The notes under the pieces: generated by a model
The model's input: only the letters and a program-made list of their open reading frames with translations
Database searches by the model: none
Told to the model about the DNA's origin: nothing
Position numbers and translations under genes: made by a program
In this document: positions 51,708 through 61,218 of the stretch, piece after piece
How positions within the stretch are numbered: position 1 is the stretch's first letter
How the letters are laid out: each line of letters opens with the position of its first letter
Assembly: GCA_036260935.1 (NCBI GenBank)
Contig: DATALQ010000021.1
Location: forward strand, 13,314-77,313
Origin: JAEYOM01 sp036260935
GTDB lineage: Bacteria; Bacillota; Clostridia; Acetivibrionales; DTU013
Reading direction: 5' to 3'
DNA: 64,000 nt

Positions 51708-52889
51708 ATGAGCGACAGAATGATTTATTTCGATCACGCAGCGACTACACCGGTTAGGACAGAGGTAGTGGAAGCGATGCTGCCATACTTCACTCAGAAA
51801 TACGGTAACCCTTCATCGATATATACAATTGGTCGTGAGAGCAAGAAAGCTATCGAGGAAGCCAGGGAAACCGTGGCAAAAGTGATCGGCGCGCAGTCCA
51901 GGGAGATATTTTTTACCGGCTCGGGAACCGAGGCCGATAACTGGGCGATAAAAGGCGTTGCATATGCGAACAGGCAGAAGGGCAAGCACATAATTACAAC
52001 AGCAATTGAGCACCACGCAGTGATTCACACCTGCCAGTACCTTGAGAGCGAAGGCTTCGAAGTGACGTATCTGCCGGTGGATGCCGACGGCCTTGTTACG
52101 GCTGAACAGGTAAGGGCTGCAATCAGACCCGATACCATCCTGATATCCGTCATGTTTGCAAATAATGAGATAGGAACGATCCAGCCTATAGCCGAAATAG
52201 GAAAGGTTGCGAAGGAAAAGGGCATATATTTCCATACCGATGCCGTACAGGCTATGGGGAATCTTAATATAAACGTTGAAGAGCTCAACGTAGACATGCT
52301 TTCGATGTCATCCCACAAATTCTACGGGCCTAAGGGTATAGGCGCACTATACGTAAGAAAGGGAGTTAAAATGACTTCGTTCATGCATGGCGGAGCACAG
52401 GAACGGGGACGGAGGGCCAGCACGGAAAACGTCGCGGCTATTGTGGGACTGGCAAAGGCCCTTGAGATTGCCTCAGAAAATATGGAGCAATACAACAGGA
52501 AGCTTATTTCACTAAGAGACAGGACAATAGAAGAGATTCAGAAGAAGGTACCTTTTATAAAGCTTAACGGGCACAGGGAAAAAAGGCTTCCCGGGAACGT
52601 GAATTTCTCATTTGAATTCATTGAAGGGGAATCTCTTCTGCTGATGCTCGACATGAAAGGGATTGCCGCTTCGAGCGGTTCGGCATGCACTTCGGGTTCA
52701 CTCGATCCGTCGCACGTATTGCTCGCGATCGGGCTTCCCCACGAAATAGCGCACGGTTCACTCAGAATAACGTTCGGGGAAGACAATTCGGACGCCGATG
52801 TGGATTACCTGATGGAGGTCCTGCCGCCGATAGTACAGAGGCTTAGAGAGATGTCGCCGTTGTATGAAGCCTATTGCAAGAAAAAATAG
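51708..52889 (+). CDS. iscS: Cysteine desulfurase (IscS/NifS)
   Basis: Supplies sulfur for Fe-S clusters on IscU and for tRNA 2-thiouridine through MnmA. MIYFDHAATTPVRTEV starts the fold, IEHHAVIHTCQYLE near residue 100, PLP lysine in SSHKFYGPKGIGALY near 204, and catalytic cysteine in SSGSACTSGSLDPSHVL near 327. 393 aa. AGGAG precedes the ATG. It follows iscR by 147 nt and precedes iscU. Confidence 0.96.
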   Translation: MSDRMIYFDHAATTPVRTEVVEAMLPYFTQKYGNPSSIYTIGRESKKAIEEARETVAKVIGAQSREIFFTGSGTEADNWAIKGVAYANRQKGKHIITTAIEHHAVIHTCQYLESEGFEVTYLPVDADGLVTAEQVRAAIRPDTILISVMFANNEIGTIQPIAEIGKVAKEKGIYFHTDAVQAMGNLNINVEELNVDMLSMSSHKFYGPKGIGALYVRKGVKMTSFMHGGAQERGRRASTENVAAIVGLAKALEIASENMEQYNRKLISLRDRTIEEIQKKVPFIKLNGHREKRLPGNVNFSFEFIEGESLLLMLDMKGIAASSGSACTSGSLDPSHVLLAIGLPHEIAHGSLRITFGEDNSDADVDYLMEVLPPIVQRLREMSPLYEAYCKKK

Positions 52890-52973
52890 AAGTGATCAAA
52901 CTGAAGATGGAACTATTACAAAGGGAGTCAAAACGCATCGGTGAGGCTGTAAGCCTTGGAAAGAGGGAAAATC

Positions 52974-53420
52974 ATGTATAGCGAAAAAGTAATGGATCAT
53001 TTTTCGAATCCAAGAAACGTAGGAGAAATAAATGACGCCGACGGCGTGGGCCAGGTTGGTAATCCGAAATGCGGAGATATAATGAAAATGTATCTTAAAA
53101 TAGAGGATAACGTTATCGTTGACGCCAAATTCAAAACCTTTGGCTGTGGCGCTGCTGTTGCTACAAGCAGCATGGCAACCGAACTTGTGAAGGGAAAAAC
53201 TGTCGACGAGGCATTGAAGATTACAAATCAGGCTGTCGCAGAGGCGCTTGACGGACTGCCGCCGGTTAAAATGCACTGTTCGAATCTTGCCGAGGAAGCG
53301 ATAAGAGCGGCCATAGACGATTACAAAAAGAAGAACGGTCTGCAGGAAGAAGGCAGTGAATGTGAAGGCTGCTGCAACAAGTGTGAAGACATTCACCGCA
53401 TATATGACGAAGAGGAATAG
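52974..53420 (+). CDS. iscU: IscU/NifU-type Fe-S scaffold with extra Cys-rich tail
   Basis: Scaffold on which clusters are built. MYSEKVMDHFSNPRNVGEI starts it; the three ligand cysteines lie in GNPKCGDI, FGCGAAVATSS and KMHCSN. About 25 residues past the usual end there is a tail with ECEGCCNKCED (CX2CCX2C), which is not part of the basic scaffold. 148 aa. ATG 52974 (site AAGAGGG) is preferred over the in-frame ATG at 52956, which lies before that site. mnmA follows by 7 nt. Confidence 0.93.
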   Translation: MYSEKVMDHFSNPRNVGEINDADGVGQVGNPKCGDIMKMYLKIEDNVIVDAKFKTFGCGAAVATSSMATELVKGKTVDEALKITNQAVAEALDGLPPVKMHCSNLAEEAIRAAIDDYKKKNGLQEEGSECEGCCNKCEDIHRIYDEEE

Positions 53421-53427
53421 GTGAGGC

Positions 53428-54522
53428 ATGCCCGGAAAAAGTGTGATGCTTGGTATGAGCGGCGGGGTTGACAGCTCCGTCGCAGCTGCCGTTTTGAAAG
53501 ATAAGGGTTACGAAGTGGTAGGCGTGACTCTTCAAATATGGCCCGATATGGAGGAGGAACGTAAACAGACCGAAGGCGGCTGTTGTTCACTCTCTGCCGT
53601 TAACGATGCCAGGCGGGTCGCAGACAGGCTTGGCATCAAATATTATGTTCTTAACTTCAAGGATATTTTCCAGGAAAAAGTAATCGATTATTTCAACAGA
53701 GAATATCTGAAGGGCAGGACTCCCAATCCGTGTATAGCCTGCAACCGCTTCGTCAAATTCGAAGCCATGCTGCAAAAGGCTGTTTCCATGGGTATGGATT
53801 ACGTAGCCACAGGCCATTATGCACGTATAGGTTATAATAAGGATACGGAAAGATATCAGCTTGAGAAGTCGGTCACTGCTGCTAAAGATCAGACATATGC
53901 ACTTTATACGCTTACGCAGGAACAGTTGTCCAGAACGCTGTTCCCGATCGGCGATTTTGAAAAGGACAGGGTAAGGCAGATAGCAAGAGACCTGGAGCTT
54001 CCCGTGGCAAACAAACCTGACAGCCAGGAGATCTGCTTTGTTGAAGATAACGATTACGGGCGTTATATTACCGAGAATACCGATGCTGAAATCAAGCCGG
54101 GATGGTTTGTTGACATTGAAGGCAGAAGATTGGGGAAGCACAGGGGGATAATCCATTACACGGTCGGACAAAGGAAAGGCCTTGGCATTTCTTTCGGAAA
54201 GCCGATGTTTGTCGTCGCTATCGACCCGGACAACAATACCGTGGTGCTTGGCGATGAAAAGGAGGTATTCTCAACCGGACTTATGGCTGCCGATACCAAT
54301 TTCATATCCATACCTGAACTAAAAGATGAGATGAAGGTCACTGTAAAAATAAGGTACTCAGCAAAAGAAGCGCCTGCAATCATAAGCCCTCTGCAGGATG
54401 GAAGGGTAAAGGTTGAATTTGACGAGCCGCAGCGCGCTGTCACACCGGGGCAATCGGTCGTTTTTTATGATGGCGGCGTTGTAGTTGGCGGCGGAGTGAT
54501 AGAGGACTCCTTTAGGATTTAA
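53428..54522 (+). CDS. mnmA: tRNA-specific 2-thiouridylase MnmA
   Basis: Adds sulfur to U34 of Lys, Glu and Gln tRNAs. The PP-loop is MLGMSGGVDSSVAA near residue 6; the two catalytic cysteines are in NPCIACNRFVKF (near 102) and DSQEICFVEDNDYG (near 205). GHYARI and YTVGQRKGLGI are family marks. 364 aa. It ends the isc operon and should draw sulfur from IscS upstream. Confidence 0.97.
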   Translation: MPGKSVMLGMSGGVDSSVAAAVLKDKGYEVVGVTLQIWPDMEEERKQTEGGCCSLSAVNDARRVADRLGIKYYVLNFKDIFQEKVIDYFNREYLKGRTPNPCIACNRFVKFEAMLQKAVSMGMDYVATGHYARIGYNKDTERYQLEKSVTAAKDQTYALYTLTQEQLSRTLFPIGDFEKDRVRQIARDLELPVANKPDSQEICFVEDNDYGRYITENTDAEIKPGWFVDIEGRRLGKHRGIIHYTVGQRKGLGISFGKPMFVVAIDPDNNTVVLGDEKEVFSTGLMAADTNFISIPELKDEMKVTVKIRYSAKEAPAIISPLQDGRVKVEFDEPQRAVTPGQSVVFYDGGVVVGGGVIEDSFRI

Positions 54523-54543
54523 CACTGAGAATGTATAAAATTG

Positions 54544-54564
54544 CTGCCGAATCGGCAGTTTTTT
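54544..54564 (+). terminator. Terminator of the isc-mnmA operon
   Basis: CTGCCG-AAT-CGGCAG followed by TTTTTT, directly after mnmA. Confidence 0.88.
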
Positions 54565-54594
54565 ATGTTCTCGAACTATTAAAAGATCATTTGG

Positions 54595-55386
54595 TTATAG
54601 TTTATCAAAAACAGGCTTTCTTTCTTCAAAATGGACAGTATATTTGAACCCTGATTCGCGAAGCATACGTGAGTAATAATCGAACCTCATCGCAATATGC
54701 CCGGTTCTGTGGGCGTCCGAACCAAGGCAGATCAATTCGCCGCCAAGGCTTCTGTAACGTTTGAGTACCTCCATGTCATATTCAGCGTCTTTTGGCGAAT
54801 TCCTGTAAGTGCCTGTATTGAGTTCAAAGCCGCGTCCGTCGGCAATTAGTTCCTTCATTATGGCATCGAGCGTTTCTGAATGTTCAGCATATCTTAACGT
54901 CCTGTCAGGATAATGGGCGTAACGTATGATATATTCAAAATGCCCTACCATGTCGAACGATTCGAAATTCCTTACCATATAGAGTATCTCCTGCAGATAC
55001 CTCTCATAAGCTTCAGCCTTTGACCTGCCCTCATAGTATGTACCCGTATAGGGATCAAGCCTGTCGATAATATGGACGGAGGCAAGCACATAATCGAAAG
55101 GATAGCGCATTACAACTTCCAGAGATTCAGCCATCACGTGCGGTTGAATCCCTACTTCAACCGCAGTCAAAACCTTGAGGTTCTCCTCGTGTCGTTGCCT
55201 TACAGACAATATATGCGAAAAGTATTCGTCAAAATCTATATTGAATGTTTCACCGGGATAATCGAAATCCAGATGGTCGGTAAATGCCACACCATCGATT
55301 CCTAGCTTCACAGCGGCATCACAGGCAGCATCCGCATCCATTACGCTGTCTGTGGAAAATTTCGTGTGCATATGGCAATCGTACAT
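54595..55386 (-). CDS. hisJ: PHP-domain phosphatase, HisJ family
   Basis: Metal-dependent phosphoesterase of the histidinol-phosphatase HisJ group. MYDCHMHTKFSTDS starts the PHP fold (H-x-H), then AFTDHLDFDYP near residue 41, VEVGIQPH near 89, and LGSDAHRTGHIA near 222. 263 aa from the ATG at 55386, which follows GGGAGGT by 6 nt; a start at 55488 would add an unlikely N-terminus. No his genes are adjacent, so it may act on another phosphate ester. Confidence 0.88.
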   Translation of the reverse strand: MYDCHMHTKFSTDSVMDADAACDAAVKLGIDGVAFTDHLDFDYPGETFNIDFDEYFSHILSVRQRHEENLKVLTAVEVGIQPHVMAESLEVVMRYPFDYVLASVHIIDRLDPYTGTYYEGRSKAEAYERYLQEILYMVRNFESFDMVGHFEYIIRYAHYPDRTLRYAEHSETLDAIMKELIADGRGFELNTGTYRNSPKDAEYDMEVLKRYRSLGGELICLGSDAHRTGHIAMRFDYYSRMLRESGFKYTVHFEERKPVFDKL

Positions 55387-55543
55387 TGAATTACCTCCCA
55401 GCATGCTTGCTTTGATCTGTAATTGGTTTTCCGATAATATAGAGCGATCTAAGCCGCAGTACATGGCAATATCATACATGAAATGCATGCTCTAAATCAA
55501 TAGCCATACTGCCTGAATAGAATTGCAATATACAAATATTTGG

Positions 55544-55572
55544 TTTATAAAAAGAAAATTAAGGTATATAAT
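55544..55572 (+). promoter_or_regulatory. Promoter of the M18 aminopeptidase gene
   Basis: TTTATA (55544-55549), 17-nt spacer, perfect TATAAT (55567-55572). Leader of about 65 nt. Confidence 0.7.
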
Positions 55573-55643
55573 ATATAGGTTCGGTAAAACAGCAGGTATT
55601 GGTATTATTAAGACTCAACATTCATATACGGGAGGATTCTAAA

Positions 55644-57080
55644 ATGAGTGAAACAAAGTCGGAAGCTCAGAAGCTGCAGGAACAGCTCTCATTCAAGCAG
55701 AAGACCGTCTGGGAAAAAATATCTGAAGCTGATATAAAAAAAGGCTTCGATTTCTGTGAGGAATACAAGAGTTTTCTAAACAGTTCGAAAACAGAGAGGG
55801 AATTTACCGCAAACGCTGAAAAGGCCGCAGTTGCAGCCGGTTTCGTAAAACTGGACGACCTTATCAAAAAGAAGACAAAGCTGAAACCTGGTATGAAGGT
55901 TTATTACATTAACCGTAAGAAATCGGCTGTATTCGCCATTATAGGCAATCTCCCCTTGACTGAAGGAACGAACATACTTGGCTCTCACATAGATTCGCCA
56001 CGCATCGATCTTAAACAGAATCCATTATATGAGGATACCGAGCTCGTGTATTTCAAGACCCATTATTATGGCGGACTGAAGAAATACCAGTGGCTCACGC
56101 TCCCTCTGGCATTACACGGAACGATAATAAAAGGCGACGGAACTGCCGTAGATATCGTAATTGGAGAGGCGGATGACGATCCGGTATTTACGATAACCGA
56201 TTTACTGCCTCACCTTGCAAGGGAACAGATGCAGAAGAAAATGAGTGAAGCCGTTTCCGGAGAAGGCCTGAACCTGTTGCTTGGTTCAATGCCTTATAAC
56301 AGTGACGATAAATTAAAGGAAAAAGTTAAGCTGAATATCCTGAATATACTCAATAAACGCTACGGAATAGTAGAAGAGGACTTCCAATCGGCCGAACTCG
56401 AAATCGTGCCTGCTCATAAGGCTAAGGATGTAGGTTTCGACAAGAGCCTGGTCGGGGGATACGGCCAGGATGACCGCGTTTGCGCTTTCCCGGCACTGAA
56501 GGCCGTAATGGATATCGGAACTCCGGAACGCACGTCCTTGTGCCTGCTGACCGACAAGGAAGAGATAGGGAGCATGGGTAATACCGGCGCACAATCGAAT
56601 CTGCTGCCTGACTTCCTCGCAAATCTTATCGAGCTGGCGGAAGGCAATTACTCAGACCTGAAGCTGCGCGCATGCCTTTCCGGTTCAAAGATGCTGTCGG
56701 CGGATGTCAATGCGGCAGTAGATCCGAACTTTGACAGCGTCTATGAAAAAAGAAATGCGACCTATCTCGGACGCGGTATCGTACTTCAGAAATATACCGG
56801 CTCGAGAGGAAAATATGACGCGAGCGACGCAAGTGCCGAATTCGTGGGCGAGGTCCGAAAGATTTTCAATGATAACGGTATCGTATGGCAGACGGGTGAG
56901 CTCGGCAAGGTCGACGAAGGCGGGGGAGGGACGATTGCGCAGTACGCCGCCAACCTTGGCATGGATGTACTCGATTGCGGAATTGCCGTATTGTCGATGC
57001 ATTCACCTTTTGAGATAACCAGCAAGCTTGATATTTACGTGACATACAACGCATACAAGGTATTCTGCAGCTTAAAGTAA
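55644..57080 (+). CDS. M18-family aminopeptidase
   Basis: Cytosolic zinc aminopeptidase of the aspartyl aminopeptidase (M18) family. Metal ligands are in LGSHIDSPRIDLK near residue 112, TDKEEIGSMGNTGAQSN near 302, and the later MHSPFEI. The HYYGGLKKYQWLTLPLALHG region is typical. 478 aa. ATG 55644 follows GGGAGGA; earlier in-frame ATGs lie upstream of that site. It is monocistronic with two strong terminators behind it. Confidence 0.93.
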   Translation: MSETKSEAQKLQEQLSFKQKTVWEKISEADIKKGFDFCEEYKSFLNSSKTEREFTANAEKAAVAAGFVKLDDLIKKKTKLKPGMKVYYINRKKSAVFAIIGNLPLTEGTNILGSHIDSPRIDLKQNPLYEDTELVYFKTHYYGGLKKYQWLTLPLALHGTIIKGDGTAVDIVIGEADDDPVFTITDLLPHLAREQMQKKMSEAVSGEGLNLLLGSMPYNSDDKLKEKVKLNILNILNKRYGIVEEDFQSAELEIVPAHKAKDVGFDKSLVGGYGQDDRVCAFPALKAVMDIGTPERTSLCLLTDKEEIGSMGNTGAQSNLLPDFLANLIELAEGNYSDLKLRACLSGSKMLSADVNAAVDPNFDSVYEKRNATYLGRGIVLQKYTGSRGKYDASDASAEFVGEVRKIFNDNGIVWQTGELGKVDEGGGGTIAQYAANLGMDVLDCGIAVLSMHSPFEITSKLDIYVTYNAYKVFCSLK

Positions 57081-57101
57081 AGAAAACAGAAGTCAGTATA
57101 A

Positions 57102-57140
57102 AAGCTCTGCCGGTTGCTAAATCACGGCAGAGCTTTATTA
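57102..57140 (+). terminator. Terminator of the M18 gene
   Basis: AAAGCTCTGCCG and CGGCAGAGCTTT form a perfect 12-bp stem around a 12-nt loop, followed by ATT. Confidence 0.88.
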
Positions 57141-57162
57141 ATGGAACATAGCGAAGACTTGC

Positions 57163-57200
57163 TCAAAAAACGTGGACACTCGACTTGTCCACGTTTTTTA
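57163..57200. terminator. Second, bidirectional terminator
   Basis: AAAAAACGTGGACA pairs with TGTCCACGTTTTTT around CTCGACT, with A- and T-runs on both sides. It can also end the minus-strand LCP gene. Confidence 0.88.
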
Positions 57201-57309
57201 TTTTGTGTAACAAAATAAACTGAACCACTTACTAAGCTAGTGGAAGAAAAAAGGCTTATGCCATTGAATATAAAAACGCCAACCGCAAATAAACAACATA
57301 GGAGGTGTC

Positions 57310-58413
57310 TTACGGATCCTGATCAGAGCCTGTAATTGAGGTTTCGGAGTTGGAAGGATTATCTTTTATGGAACTCCCCGATGTAGTTTCGGTATTCTTT
57401 GCCGGAGTTTTCTTCGGAGGCGGCTCTGCCAAAGTCCGGTTGTCGGCATAGGCTTTGGTTATGTCCCGGTCTACCTCTACGAAGCTCCCATTGCATTTGA
57501 AGCTTTCAGTCATGATCTTCCTGGAGGCGGCCACGTCGCATAGATAATACCAGGGCGAAGCATCGTAGGTCGTGCCTGGCATCCCGATAAAATTGAGATT
57601 CTCCGTTTTGTATTTACCTATATAACCGGTCATTTTTATTACTTCATTCAGGGTAAGATTTGTCTCGACATTATCAAAGACCGCATTTATTATGCTTGTG
57701 AGTTTTGGCAAATATTGAAGGTTCAATTTTTGCCTCATCAATTCCTTCATGAAATTCTGCTGGGCTTCGTTCCTTTTAAGATCGCTTCCATCATAAAATT
57801 CCTTAACTTCTTTTGTCCATTTGTTAGGTTTGCGGAAGCGAACGAACTGTTCAGCCTTCGAACCGTTCAATAGCTGCTGTCCCTCTTTTAAATGGATATG
57901 AAGGTTCTGAGTGGGATCATCATAGTTAAGATCAGCCGGAACATAATAGTTGACGCCGCCCAGAAGTTCGATAATATCACGGAAGGCAGCAGTATCGACA
58001 AAAATAAAATATTTTACATTTACGTCCAGTAATTCGGACACGGTTTGTACAGCCAGTTCAGTACCGCCATGCGGGAAAGCGAAATTTATCTTTCGGATCT
58101 TACCTTCGATTTTCACCTTGGTATCGCGCGGTATGGACATTATGTTGATTTTATTCGTGACGGGATCAAAATTGGCAAGCATCATTGTATCGGAATTCTT
58201 GTTGACCTTGTCTCCGCCCATTAGCAATATATTGAAGGGCTCCTTGCTCTGTACCAGCGGTTGGAGGAGGTTGTTGACAGAAGCATTGGACGCAGTCGTT
58301 GTGCTGGTGCTCCTGTAATAGCTGTTTACGTAATACAAAATGCCGATTCCCGAAACAAACAATACTATCGAAATGACGATAGTCAAATTAAAGTAAAATT
58401 TTCTAGAATCCAT
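57310..58413 (-). CDS. LCP (LytR-CpsA-Psr) family protein
   Basis: Membrane-anchored enzyme family that attaches wall polymers such as teichoic acids to peptidoglycan. One membrane segment (residues ~7-30), then the LCP domain: NILLMGGDKVNKNSDTMMLA, MSIPRDTKVKI, INFAFPHGGTELAVQTV, LLGGVNYYVPADL and YDGSDLKRNEAQQNFM, with the Arg/Asp residues that bind pyrophosphate. A Pro/Thr/Ser-rich tail follows. I chose the ATG at 58413, after TGAGGT; an ATG five codons earlier overlaps that site. About 367 aa. Confidence 0.93.
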   Translation of the reverse strand: MDSRKFYFNLTIVISIVLFVSGIGILYYVNSYYRSTSTTTASNASVNNLLQPLVQSKEPFNILLMGGDKVNKNSDTMMLANFDPVTNKINIMSIPRDTKVKIEGKIRKINFAFPHGGTELAVQTVSELLDVNVKYFIFVDTAAFRDIIELLGGVNYYVPADLNYDDPTQNLHIHLKEGQQLLNGSKAEQFVRFRKPNKWTKEVKEFYDGSDLKRNEAQQNFMKELMRQKLNLQYLPKLTSIINAVFDNVETNLTLNEVIKMTGYIGKYKTENLNFIGMPGTTYDASPWYYLCDVAASRKIMTESFKCNGSFVEVDRDITKAYADNRTLAEPPPKKTPAKNTETTSGSSIKDNPSNSETSITGSDQDP

Positions 58414-58828
58414 ATATAAGGACCTCATCGTATCAATTCTTAATCATACTTATCTTTGACTGAAACAAAGGCCCGGCAGTTCCCGAAACCGTTGTTTTCA
58501 ATATCGCCAGTCAAAAATTATCAATAACTATACCATTATAATTAACTTTTGGTAATAAGTAAATATTGTATTTTAGGATTATGTTACCTGATCCAGTCGA
58601 TATATTTGTAATTTTTAAATCCTTGCTAGAGTAAAACGATTTACCTGTATAATTTGTAAACCCCTGAATATCAAGGGCTTTGGGATTTATTATCAAAATT
58701 TATGTATTAAATCAAAACTGATAATTGTAATCAAAAATGATGCTAATATAATCAAATTGTAGTCAGGCATGTTAATTGTGTCTAAAAATTTCAGAGAACT
58801 TTGCAGAATATAAAAAGGAGATCGCATT
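58414..58828. other. AT-rich intergenic region between divergent LCP and ABC-transporter genes
   Basis: About 415 nt without a convincing gene. It must hold promoters in both directions. A candidate for the importer is TTGTAA, 16-nt spacer, TATAAT near 58723-58750. A minus-strand 61-codon frame at 58511-58696 has only a TTG start, no ribosome site and a stop just before it, so I do not call it. Confidence 0.5.
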
Positions 58829-59791
58829 ATGCATGATTCCCTGGTTACTTCTACTCCTGATTCAAGGCTTATCAGATCGACAAAAGGGAAAAAGCGGATC
58901 CAGTATTTAAAAAATAACTGGATGCTCTACCTGCTGTTGTTGACTCCGTTCGCATACTTTGTAATTTTTAAATATGCCCCCATGTATGGTGTATTGATTG
59001 CTTTCAAGGATTACAACATATTTGAGGGGGTATGGGCAAGCGAATGGAATAACTTCGAAACCTTCATTGAAATCTTCTCCATGCCAGATTTCTGGAATGC
59101 GTTCAGAAATACTTTCGTATTGAATACACTCGATCTCGTTGTCGGTTTCCCGGCGCCGATCATCCTGGCAATAATTTTGGGTGAGCTAAAGATAATGTGG
59201 TTCAAGAGGGCAACTCAGACCATTTTATATCTGCCGCATTTCTTGTCCTGGGTCATTATCGGAAGTATTGCGCTTCAGTTGTTAGCCCCGGAATCCGGTC
59301 TTGTAAATATTGTGCTTAATAAAATAGGAATTTCCTCCATACCATTTTTAAATGACAAGTATTTATGGGTTGGAACATATGTTGTACTTGGCCTGTGGCA
59401 AAGCATCGGCTGGAATACCATCATATACCTGGCAGCTATTTCAGGAATCAATCCCGAGCTGTATGAGGCCGCAGAAATGGACGGTGCAGGCAGGCTAAGC
59501 AGGATATGGCATATAACACTGCCGGGGATCAGACCCACTATTGTGATCCTTTTGATTCTGGCCGTAGGAAGAATGTCACAGATAGGCTTCGACAGGCCGT
59601 ATGTGCTATCCAATTATTTTGTAACTGAAACTGCGGATGTAATAAGCACATTTGTATACCGGTTGGGCATTCAGAATTTCCAGTACTCGATCGCTACAGC
59701 CGTCGGTCTTTTCCAATCAGTCATAGGTCTGGTTTTCCTGCTGGTGACCAATTATATTGCAGACAGACTTGGGGAACAGGGCATTTGGTGA
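58829..59791 (+). CDS. ABC sugar-importer permease, LplB type
   Basis: Inner permease of a CUT1-type carbohydrate importer. About six membrane helices; the EAA-type loop that contacts the ATPase is INPELYEAAEMDGAGRLSRIWHITLPGI near residue 210. 320 aa. It has the N-terminal LYLLLLTPFAYFVIFKYAPMYG typical of LplB/YtcP-like systems. No ATP-binding gene is in the window; such systems commonly share one general ATPase (MsmX-like) encoded elsewhere. Ribosome site AAGGAG. The paired permease starts 39 nt later. Confidence 0.93.
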   Translation: MHDSLVTSTPDSRLIRSTKGKKRIQYLKNNWMLYLLLLTPFAYFVIFKYAPMYGVLIAFKDYNIFEGVWASEWNNFETFIEIFSMPDFWNAFRNTFVLNTLDLVVGFPAPIILAIILGELKIMWFKRATQTILYLPHFLSWVIIGSIALQLLAPESGLVNIVLNKIGISSIPFLNDKYLWVGTYVVLGLWQSIGWNTIIYLAAISGINPELYEAAEMDGAGRLSRIWHITLPGIRPTIVILLILAVGRMSQIGFDRPYVLSNYFVTETADVISTFVYRLGIQNFQYSIATAVGLFQSVIGLVFLLVTNYIADRLGEQGIW

Positions 59792-59830
59792 TCAATTCAG
59801 ATTAAAGTCAGAAAACGGAGGTTTGCAGAA

Positions 59831-60703
59831 ATGATATCGTCTGGAAAGGATAAGGCTTTTGACGGTTTATTGATATTTTTGGTCGCATTATTATCTATAT
59901 TGTGTCTTTTACCCATGATTTATCTGATTGCAGTATCGCTAAGCTCAAGCGCAGCTGTGATTTCCAGAAGTGTATTTCTGCTGCCGGTTGAGACGAATTT
60001 CGGGGCATATGAGGCAGTGTTTAGCGATAAGGGTATCGTCAACTCGATGATATTCACAGTATGGCTTACTATTTTATGTGCCGCCTGCAGTATGCTTATA
60101 ACGATATTTGCAGCTTATCCGCTGACTAAAAGGAAGCTTAAGGGAAGGAACTTCTTCCTTGTAATGATCGTTATTACTATGTATTTCAGCGGCGGACTTA
60201 TTCCGGAATACCTTCTCGTCAAGAATATAGGGCTAACAGATAAGGTCGCTGCGCTAGTGCTCCCATATATGCTGAGCGCCTTTAATCTGATAGTGCTCAA
60301 GAGCTTTTTCAGCGGCATTCCGGAAAGCTTTGAAGAATCGGCTTTTCTTGACGGCGCTTCACATATCACCATCCTGTTTAAAATCATTCTACCACTTTCA
60401 AAGGCGGCTATTGCCACACTTACACTATTTTATGCTGTCGGACGCTGGAACGGTTTTCAGGATGCGCTGGTGTTTATCAGCAAACCGAACTTGTATCCTC
60501 TGCAATTAAAGCTATATATGCTGGTTTACAATAATCAGATGTCCGAGGTGGCCATTGTCGAGGGCTCATCCTCCGCGGCCATTCCTTCTGAAAACCTGAA
60601 AGCAGCGGCAGTAATGCTTGCAACGATCCCTATAGTGCTGGTTTATCCGTTTTTACAGCGTCACTTTATATCCGGCGTCACAATAGGAGCTATAAAAGGG
60701 TAA
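59831..60703 (+). CDS. ABC sugar-importer permease, LplC/YtcP type
   Basis: Second permease of the same importer. Six membrane helices; coupling loop IPESFEESAFLDGASHITILFKIILPL near residue 165. LLVKNIGLTDKVAALVLPYM and the end FISGVTIGAIKG are typical. 290 aa, starting behind GGAGG. The order LplB-LplC-(lipoprotein)-binding protein is usual for complex-polysaccharide uptake in Clostridia and Paenibacillus. Confidence 0.93.
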   Translation: MISSGKDKAFDGLLIFLVALLSILCLLPMIYLIAVSLSSSAAVISRSVFLLPVETNFGAYEAVFSDKGIVNSMIFTVWLTILCAACSMLITIFAAYPLTKRKLKGRNFFLVMIVITMYFSGGLIPEYLLVKNIGLTDKVAALVLPYMLSAFNLIVLKSFFSGIPESFEESAFLDGASHITILFKIILPLSKAAIATLTLFYAVGRWNGFQDALVFISKPNLYPLQLKLYMLVYNNQMSEVAIVEGSSSAAIPSENLKAAAVMLATIPIVLVYPFLQRHFISGVTIGAIKG

Positions 60704-60737
60704 TCACTATTAAATACTGAAACAAAAGGAGAATGAT

Positions 60738-61193
60738 ATGAGAATCAAAAGAATCATTTCAGTGGGTTTGTCGGCTATTATTATCACTTTGGCTTTTTCA
60801 GCTTGTACTTCAAATTCATCGGAGCAGAACACACAAACAGAAAGCACTCTATCTTCAGGTATCGAAGCTTCGGGAGAACAACAAGCTAATGCAGCCCCGC
60901 AAAAAGAAGTCGTTTCACAGGAAGTGGCTAAGCCTGATACAAAGGCGAGTGTTGATGATCTTACAGGTAGCTGGACAGATAAAAATGACAAGACACGATT
61001 TATCAATATATCGAAGGATGGCGACGGATACATATATGAAGATAATGAAGGCAAGCTCCAGACCGAATACAAGGACGGAGTACTTGAACTGAAAATATCC
61101 GATACCGATACAGCAAAAGTATATATAGATGAGGCATCTGGGCATCTTATGCTGGTTTATCAGGATAACATTTCAGAGTATGAAAAGAAATAA
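60738..61193 (+). CDS. Small putative lipoprotein in the importer operon
   Basis: 151-aa exported protein with a lipoprotein signal ending LAFSAC (Cys near residue 20). A Ser/Glu/Gln-rich linker (about 21-75) precedes a small beta-rich domain (about 78-150, with DDLTGSWTDKNDKTRFINI), which looks like the lipocalin-like folds seen in exported proteins of this kind. No named family. It lies 34 nt after the permease and before the binding protein, so a helper role in substrate capture is possible. Confidence 0.72.
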   Translation: MRIKRIISVGLSAIIITLAFSACTSNSSEQNTQTESTLSSGIEASGEQQANAAPQKEVVSQEVAKPDTKASVDDLTGSWTDKNDKTRFINISKDGDGYIYEDNEGKLQTEYKDGVLELKISDTDTAKVYIDEASGHLMLVYQDNISEYEKK

Positions 61194-61218
61194 AATTTAG
61201 GTGGTTTTCAGGATTATT

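Noticed and set aside
58511..58696. Minus-strand 61-codon ORF in the AT-rich gap
   Set aside because: TTG start right after a stop codon, no ribosome site, AT-driven composition and no known family.
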